This document shows positions 33,900 through 37,134 of a stretch of DNA of 37,134 nt, in pieces; within the stretch, counting starts at the first letter, position 1, and every line of letters begins with the position of its first letter. The stretch is from assembly GCA_947372745.1 (NCBI GenBank), contig CANBUY010000023.1, positions 1-37,134 on the forward strand. The letters are read 5' to 3'. The DNA is from Comamonadaceae bacterium. GTDB taxonomy: Bacteria > Pseudomonadota > Gammaproteobacteria > Burkholderiales > Burkholderiaceae_C. A model generated the notes under the pieces. It was not told where the DNA came from, searched no databases, and worked only from the letters and a program-made list of their open reading frames with translations. Position numbers and translations under genes: made by a program.

Positions 33900-35183
33900 A
33901 TGGATAATCAAGAAATGATGAAAAAGCTTTGTTTATTGTGTCTTCTGGCGTGCACCTTTAGCCTGTCCGCATTCGCCCAGTTTCGCGTCGATGTGTCTGG
34001 CATCGGGATGAATCAATTGCCCATTGCGATTGCTGTTTTTCGGGGTGAAGAATCATCACCTCAAAAAATCTCTTCAATCGTACAGGCTGATCTTGTTCGC
34101 AGCGGCCAGTTCAAAGGCGTTGAAGGTGTTTTGATCGGTCTTGATGAGTTGTCTCGGCCAGACATGGCTGTTTGGCGGCAAAAAGGAGCAGATTCCTTGA
34201 TAACAGGGAGTGTTGTACGCTTGGCGGATGGTCGTTTTGACGTTCGATTTAGACTTTGGGACGTTATCAGAGGCCAGGACCTGGGAGGGCAGAGCTATGC
34301 CGTTACTCAGGCTGATCTGCGTCTTTCCGCCCATCGAATTGCCGATTTTGCCTATGAAAAATTAACAGGTGAAAAAGGTGCTTTTTCGACCAGTATTGCC
34401 TACGTCACCAAGGCTTCACAGCGTTACCAACTTTGGGTGGCTGATGCGGATGGCGAGAATGCGCAGTCTGCTTTTGCAAGCCCTGAGCCGATTATTTCTC
34501 CCGCTTGGTCCCCCAATGGGACGCAACTGGCCTATGTTTCATTTGAATCCAGAAAGCCGGTCATTTATACCCACGATATAGTTACTGGCAAGCGTCGACT
34601 ACTGGCTAACTTTAAGGGTTCTAACAGTGCGCCCACTTGGGCACCAGACGGCCGATCACTGGCCGTGACGCTTAGTCGCGATGGGGGCTCACAGTTATTT
34701 GCCCTTGACGCCACGGGTGGTGAACCTCGTCGCTTGAGCCAATCCAACAGCATCGACACAGAACCTGCTTATTCCCCAGACGGAAAGCAGATTTATTTCG
34801 TCAGTGACAGAGGCGGAGCCCCTCAAATTTACAAAATGTCGGTTTCTGGAGGCAGTGCTGAGCGAGTTACTTTTGGCGGTAACTACAACATTTCACCGGC
34901 CCTTAGCCCTGATGGTCGACTGATGGCTTACATTTCTAGAATAAACGGCGCCTTCAAGCTTCATGTTATGGAGCTTTCAAGTGGTGTTGTCAGCGCAATC
35001 ACTGACACTTTGTCGGATGAAAGCCCCAGCTTTGCACCCAACAGCAAACTTATTGTCTATGCAACCCAATTTCAGGGTCGTGAAGCACTGATGACGACAA
35101 CCTTAGACGGTAAACTTAAAGCTAGGCTAGCCGGTCAAAATGGTGATATTCGTGAGCCAGCTTGGGGCCCTTTTTCCAAATAA
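33900..35183 (+). CDS. tolB: Tol-Pal system periplasmic protein TolB
   Basis: A 427-residue periplasmic protein. A signal peptide (KKLCLLCLLACTFSLSAFA, cleaved near residue 26) is followed by the TolB N-domain (GIGMNQLPIAIAVF) and a beta-propeller with at least five PD40-type repeats, for example SPAWSPNGTQLAYVSF, EPAYSPDGKQIYFVSD and SPALSPDGRLMAYIS. TolB links Pal to the TolQRA motor and helps outer-membrane constriction in division. I choose the ATG at 33900, giving close to the E. coli length; in-frame ATGs at 33888, 33915 and 33918 are possible, and the open frame to 33840 starts with TTG and is unlike a signal peptide. tolQRA is not in the window. Confidence 0.93.
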   Translation: MDNQEMMKKLCLLCLLACTFSLSAFAQFRVDVSGIGMNQLPIAIAVFRGEESSPQKISSIVQADLVRSGQFKGVEGVLIGLDELSRPDMAVWRQKGADSLITGSVVRLADGRFDVRFRLWDVIRGQDLGGQSYAVTQADLRLSAHRIADFAYEKLTGEKGAFSTSIAYVTKASQRYQLWVADADGENAQSAFASPEPIISPAWSPNGTQLAYVSFESRKPVIYTHDIVTGKRRLLANFKGSNSAPTWAPDGRSLAVTLSRDGGSQLFALDATGGEPRRLSQSNSIDTEPAYSPDGKQIYFVSDRGGAPQIYKMSVSGGSAERVTFGGNYNISPALSPDGRLMAYISRINGAFKLHVMELSSGVVSAITDTLSDESPSFAPNSKLIVYATQFQGREALMTTTLDGKLKARLAGQNGDIREPAWGPFSK

Positions 35184-35204
35184 CGATATTTACAAGGACA
35201 TTTG

Positions 35205-35738
35205 ATGAGACAACTTTTTTGGTTTATCGGTACAGCAGTTTTGATGACTGGTTGTGGTTCAGCAGTCAAACTTGATTCAGTCCCTGTGGAAGATAAATCT
35301 GGTGTTGCGGTAAGCCAGCAAACTCAAGATGGTGAATCCAATGCAATAGCAAAGAGCGGCGTTTCTGCCGTAGATATGGGCAAATCAAACCCGCAAGTTG
35401 TTGCGCCAGCATTCCCTAAAGTCGTTTACTTTGAGTACGACAGCATTGTTATCAAGCCTGAGTTTCAAACCACTATTGAAGCTCACGCACGCTTTATCAA
35501 GCAAGACAAAGCGCGTAAAGTTGCGCTCGAGGGGCATACTGACGAGCGCGGAGGTCGTGAGTACAACCTTGCATTGGGTCAAAAGCGTGCAGAAGCCGTC
35601 AAAAATGCTTTAAGTTTGCTCGGTGTGCCAGAAGCCCAGCTCGAAGCGGTCAGTTTCGGAAAAGAGAAGCCCGCAGTTTCAGGCGCTGACGAGGGCGCTA
35701 TGTCTAAAAATCGTAGAGCTGAAATTAACTACCGCTAG
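35205..35738 (+). CDS. pal: Peptidoglycan-associated lipoprotein Pal
   Basis: A 177-residue outer-membrane lipoprotein. The signal peptide MRQLFWFIGTAVLMTGC ends in Cys17, the lipidated residue; Met at -3 is unusual for a lipobox (normally Leu, Val or Ile). After a linker of about 50 residues the OmpA-like peptidoglycan-binding domain begins at VVYFEYDSIVIKPEF and contains LEGHTDERGGREYNLALGQK and NRRAEINYR. It anchors the outer membrane to the wall and binds TolB. The ATG at 35205 has AAGGA six bases upstream; a TTG three bases earlier is ignored. It follows tolB by 21 bases. Confidence 0.94.
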   Translation: MRQLFWFIGTAVLMTGCGSAVKLDSVPVEDKSGVAVSQQTQDGESNAIAKSGVSAVDMGKSNPQVVAPAFPKVVYFEYDSIVIKPEFQTTIEAHARFIKQDKARKVALEGHTDERGGREYNLALGQKRAEAVKNALSLLGVPEAQLEAVSFGKEKPAVSGADEGAMSKNRRAEINYR

Positions 35739-35743
35739 TTTTT

Positions 35744-36523
35744 GTGAATATTGACGCTTTGAAACTCTTTCGATTAACTTCCATTGCCCTTTTGGTGGCA
35801 GCCTTTTCTGCGGCTGCAACAGCTGGTTTGTTTGATGACGAGGAGGCGCGTCGCGCAATTCTTGATCTTCGCCAGCGGGTTGAGACGCTTCGTACCGAGG
35901 CAGAACAAAGCTCAGTCCGATCAGCGGAGGAGAGCGCCTCATTGCGCAGAAGTTTGCTTGATTTTCAAAACCAAATTGAGCTTCTGAAATCAGATGCTGC
36001 TAAGCAGCGTGGGGTGAATGAGCAACTTTCAAAAGAGTTGTCTGAAACGCAGCGTAAACAAAAAGACATCAGTCAAGCGGTTGATGAGAGATTCCGTCAG
36101 TTTGAACCCGTCAAGGTCAGTGTTGATGGGCGAGAGTTCATGGCGAGTCCGACTGAAAAGAAGGATTTTGAATCGGCTTTAGTTGTTTTTAGAAAAGGTG
36201 ATTTTGCGGGCGTGCAGAATATTTTTCTGAACTTTATCAACCGCTACCCATCGAGTGGGTACGAAACCTCAGCTCTTTTCTGGCTAGGTAATGCCCAATA
36301 CGCGACACGCAACTACAAAGAGGCCATGATTAATTTTCATGCCATTGTTGAGCGTGTTCCTGAGCATATGCGAGCTGCTGAAGCACTTCTGTCAGTTTCT
36401 AATTGTCAGGTTGAGCTTAAAGATTTACGTGGCGCTAAAAAAACCCTCGAGGATTTGGTAAAAAATTACCCGCAATCTGAGGCGGCCAGTGCTGCAAAAG
36501 AACGCTTGTTAAAGCTCAAGTAA
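35744..36523 (+). CDS. cpoB: Cell division coordinator CpoB (YbgF)
   Basis: A 259-residue periplasmic protein. The signal peptide LFRLTSIALLVAAFSAAATA is cleaved near residue 27, before GLFDDEEARRAIL, the usual mature start. A coiled coil covers about residues 35-115 and tetratricopeptide repeats about 140-255 (for example FWLGNAQYATRNYKEAMINF). It connects Tol activity with septal peptidoglycan synthesis by PBP1B in E. coli. The start is GTG at 35744, five bases after the pal stop. Gene order tolB-pal-cpoB is the conserved one. Confidence 0.92.
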   Translation: MNIDALKLFRLTSIALLVAAFSAAATAGLFDDEEARRAILDLRQRVETLRTEAEQSSVRSAEESASLRRSLLDFQNQIELLKSDAAKQRGVNEQLSKELSETQRKQKDISQAVDERFRQFEPVKVSVDGREFMASPTEKKDFESALVVFRKGDFAGVQNIFLNFINRYPSSGYETSALFWLGNAQYATRNYKEAMINFHAIVERVPEHMRAAEALLSVSNCQVELKDLRGAKKTLEDLVKNYPQSEAASAAKERLLKLK

Positions 36524-36527
36524 AACA

Positions 36528-37134
36528 ATGCCAGAGATTGAACGCCGCTTTAGTGGTTTGGCACGCTTGTACGGCGTGATGGGTGCTCGTCAAATAGTCG
36601 AATCACATGTTGCTGTGATTGGCATGGGTGGCGTTGGATCCTGGGCTGTCGAGGCACTTGCTCGAAGCGGCGTTGGCCGTTTGACTCTGATCGATTTGGA
36701 CCATGTTTCTGAATCCAATATCAATCGGCAGATTCATGCGGTGAACGCCACAATAGGCCAGGCTAAAGTCTTGGCCATGCGGGATCGAATCCACTCGTTT
36801 AATCCCGATTGTGAAGTGAATTGCATTGATGAATTTGTCGATGAATCCAACTGGCCCGCTCTACTTCCAACTGGTGTTGATGCTGTTATTGATGCTTGCG
36901 ATCAAGTACGGGCTAAAACAGCGATGGCTGCTTGGTCTCGTAAGCAAAAGCTGCACTTTATTTCGGTCGGTGCGGCAGGTGGAAAACGATTTGCTCATTT
37001 GGTTGATATTGCCGATCTTGCGACCTGCACCCATGACCCCTTGCTCGCCCAAGTCCGGAACCGTTTACGTAAAGAGCATGGTGCACCCCGTGAGGGGAAA
37101 AAAATGGGTGTGACCACCGTGTTTAGTCGTGAGG
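36528..37134 (+). CDS. tcdA: tRNA threonylcarbamoyladenosine dehydratase TcdA (partial, 3' end outside window)
   Basis: An open frame of 202 codons running off the window edge. It encodes an E1-like (ThiF/MoeB) protein beginning MPEIERRFSGLARLYGV. The ATP-binding motif is VAVIGMGGVGSWAVEALARS, followed by LTLIDLDHVSESNINRQIHA with the Arg-Gln pair that contacts ATP. VIDACDQVRAK and VGAAGGKRF follow, and KKMGVTTVFSRE near the end is typical of TcdA (CsdL). It cyclises t6A37 to ct6A in ANN-decoding tRNAs. It starts four bases after the cpoB stop, so it may be read with the tol genes. Confidence 0.93.
   Translation, partial: MPEIERRFSGLARLYGVMGARQIVESHVAVIGMGGVGSWAVEALARSGVGRLTLIDLDHVSESNINRQIHAVNATIGQAKVLAMRDRIHSFNPDCEVNCIDEFVDESNWPALLPTGVDAVIDACDQVRAKTAMAAWSRKQKLHFISVGAAGGKRFAHLVDIADLATCTHDPLLAQVRNRLRKEHGAPREGKKMGVTTVFSRE

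Noticed and set aside
36826..37113. 95-codon plus-strand frame near the window end
   Set aside because: It is out of frame with tcdA, whose conserved ThiF/MoeB sequence runs through the whole stretch.

Overview
The window looks like a chromosomal segment of a betaproteobacterium of the order Burkholderiales, most likely a Comamonadaceae member of the Rhodoferax/Polaromonas type. This rests on protein character, gene neighbourhoods and interspersed repeats, judged by eye and from memory; no search was run. Almost all of it is housekeeping or metabolic DNA. I find 37 protein genes (the last cut by the window edge) and no tRNA, rRNA, CRISPR array, intact insertion sequence or prophage.

Layout. 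1-369 has no convincing gene. 370-964 (minus) is a toxin-first type II toxin-antitoxin pair (RelE-like toxin, NadS-like antitoxin) with two operator-like boxes upstream. 1018-1219 is a noncoding segment bounded by a perfect 14-bp inverted repeat. 1262-2457 (minus) is a two-gene split chromate transporter, followed by a membrane-anchored lipase-like hydrolase (2521-3399, minus). 3404-6765 (minus) encodes a beta-oxidation pair, thiolase and a FadJ/FadB-type multifunctional enzyme, divergent from an acyl-CoA dehydrogenase (6893-8056). Then come a MOSC protein, a PlsC-type acyltransferase, a Gfo/Idh/MocA oxidoreductase, a YgiQ-type radical SAM protein, an OmpR-type regulator with no adjacent kinase, 3-hydroxybutyrate dehydrogenase, an alpha/beta hydrolase, RelA, uracil phosphoribosyltransferase and a HerA/YjgR-type ATPase.

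21017-29910 (plus) is a very compact ten-gene run: yebC, purD, hemF, nadD, rsfS, rlmH, maf, rng, a polysaccharide deacetylase and a family 4 glycosyltransferase. Most junctions overlap by a few bases, which suggests one transcription unit with translational coupling. It meets head-on a minus-strand envelope block that is clearly richer in A+T: msbA, a heptosyltransferase-like GT9 and a GT2 glycosyltransferase (29902-33771). These are probably LPS core/lipid A genes. From 33900 on the plus strand lie tolB, pal, cpoB and the start of tcdA, the second half of the Tol-Pal system without tolQRA alongside.

The least explained features are repeats. A long REP-like palindrome occurs twice, both times between converging genes. 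A short GCTAT-N7-RTAGC motif occurs about five times, apparently three times inside coding sequence. RsfS carries a 157-residue Lys/Ala/Pro-rich tail. I saw no clear new multi-gene system.
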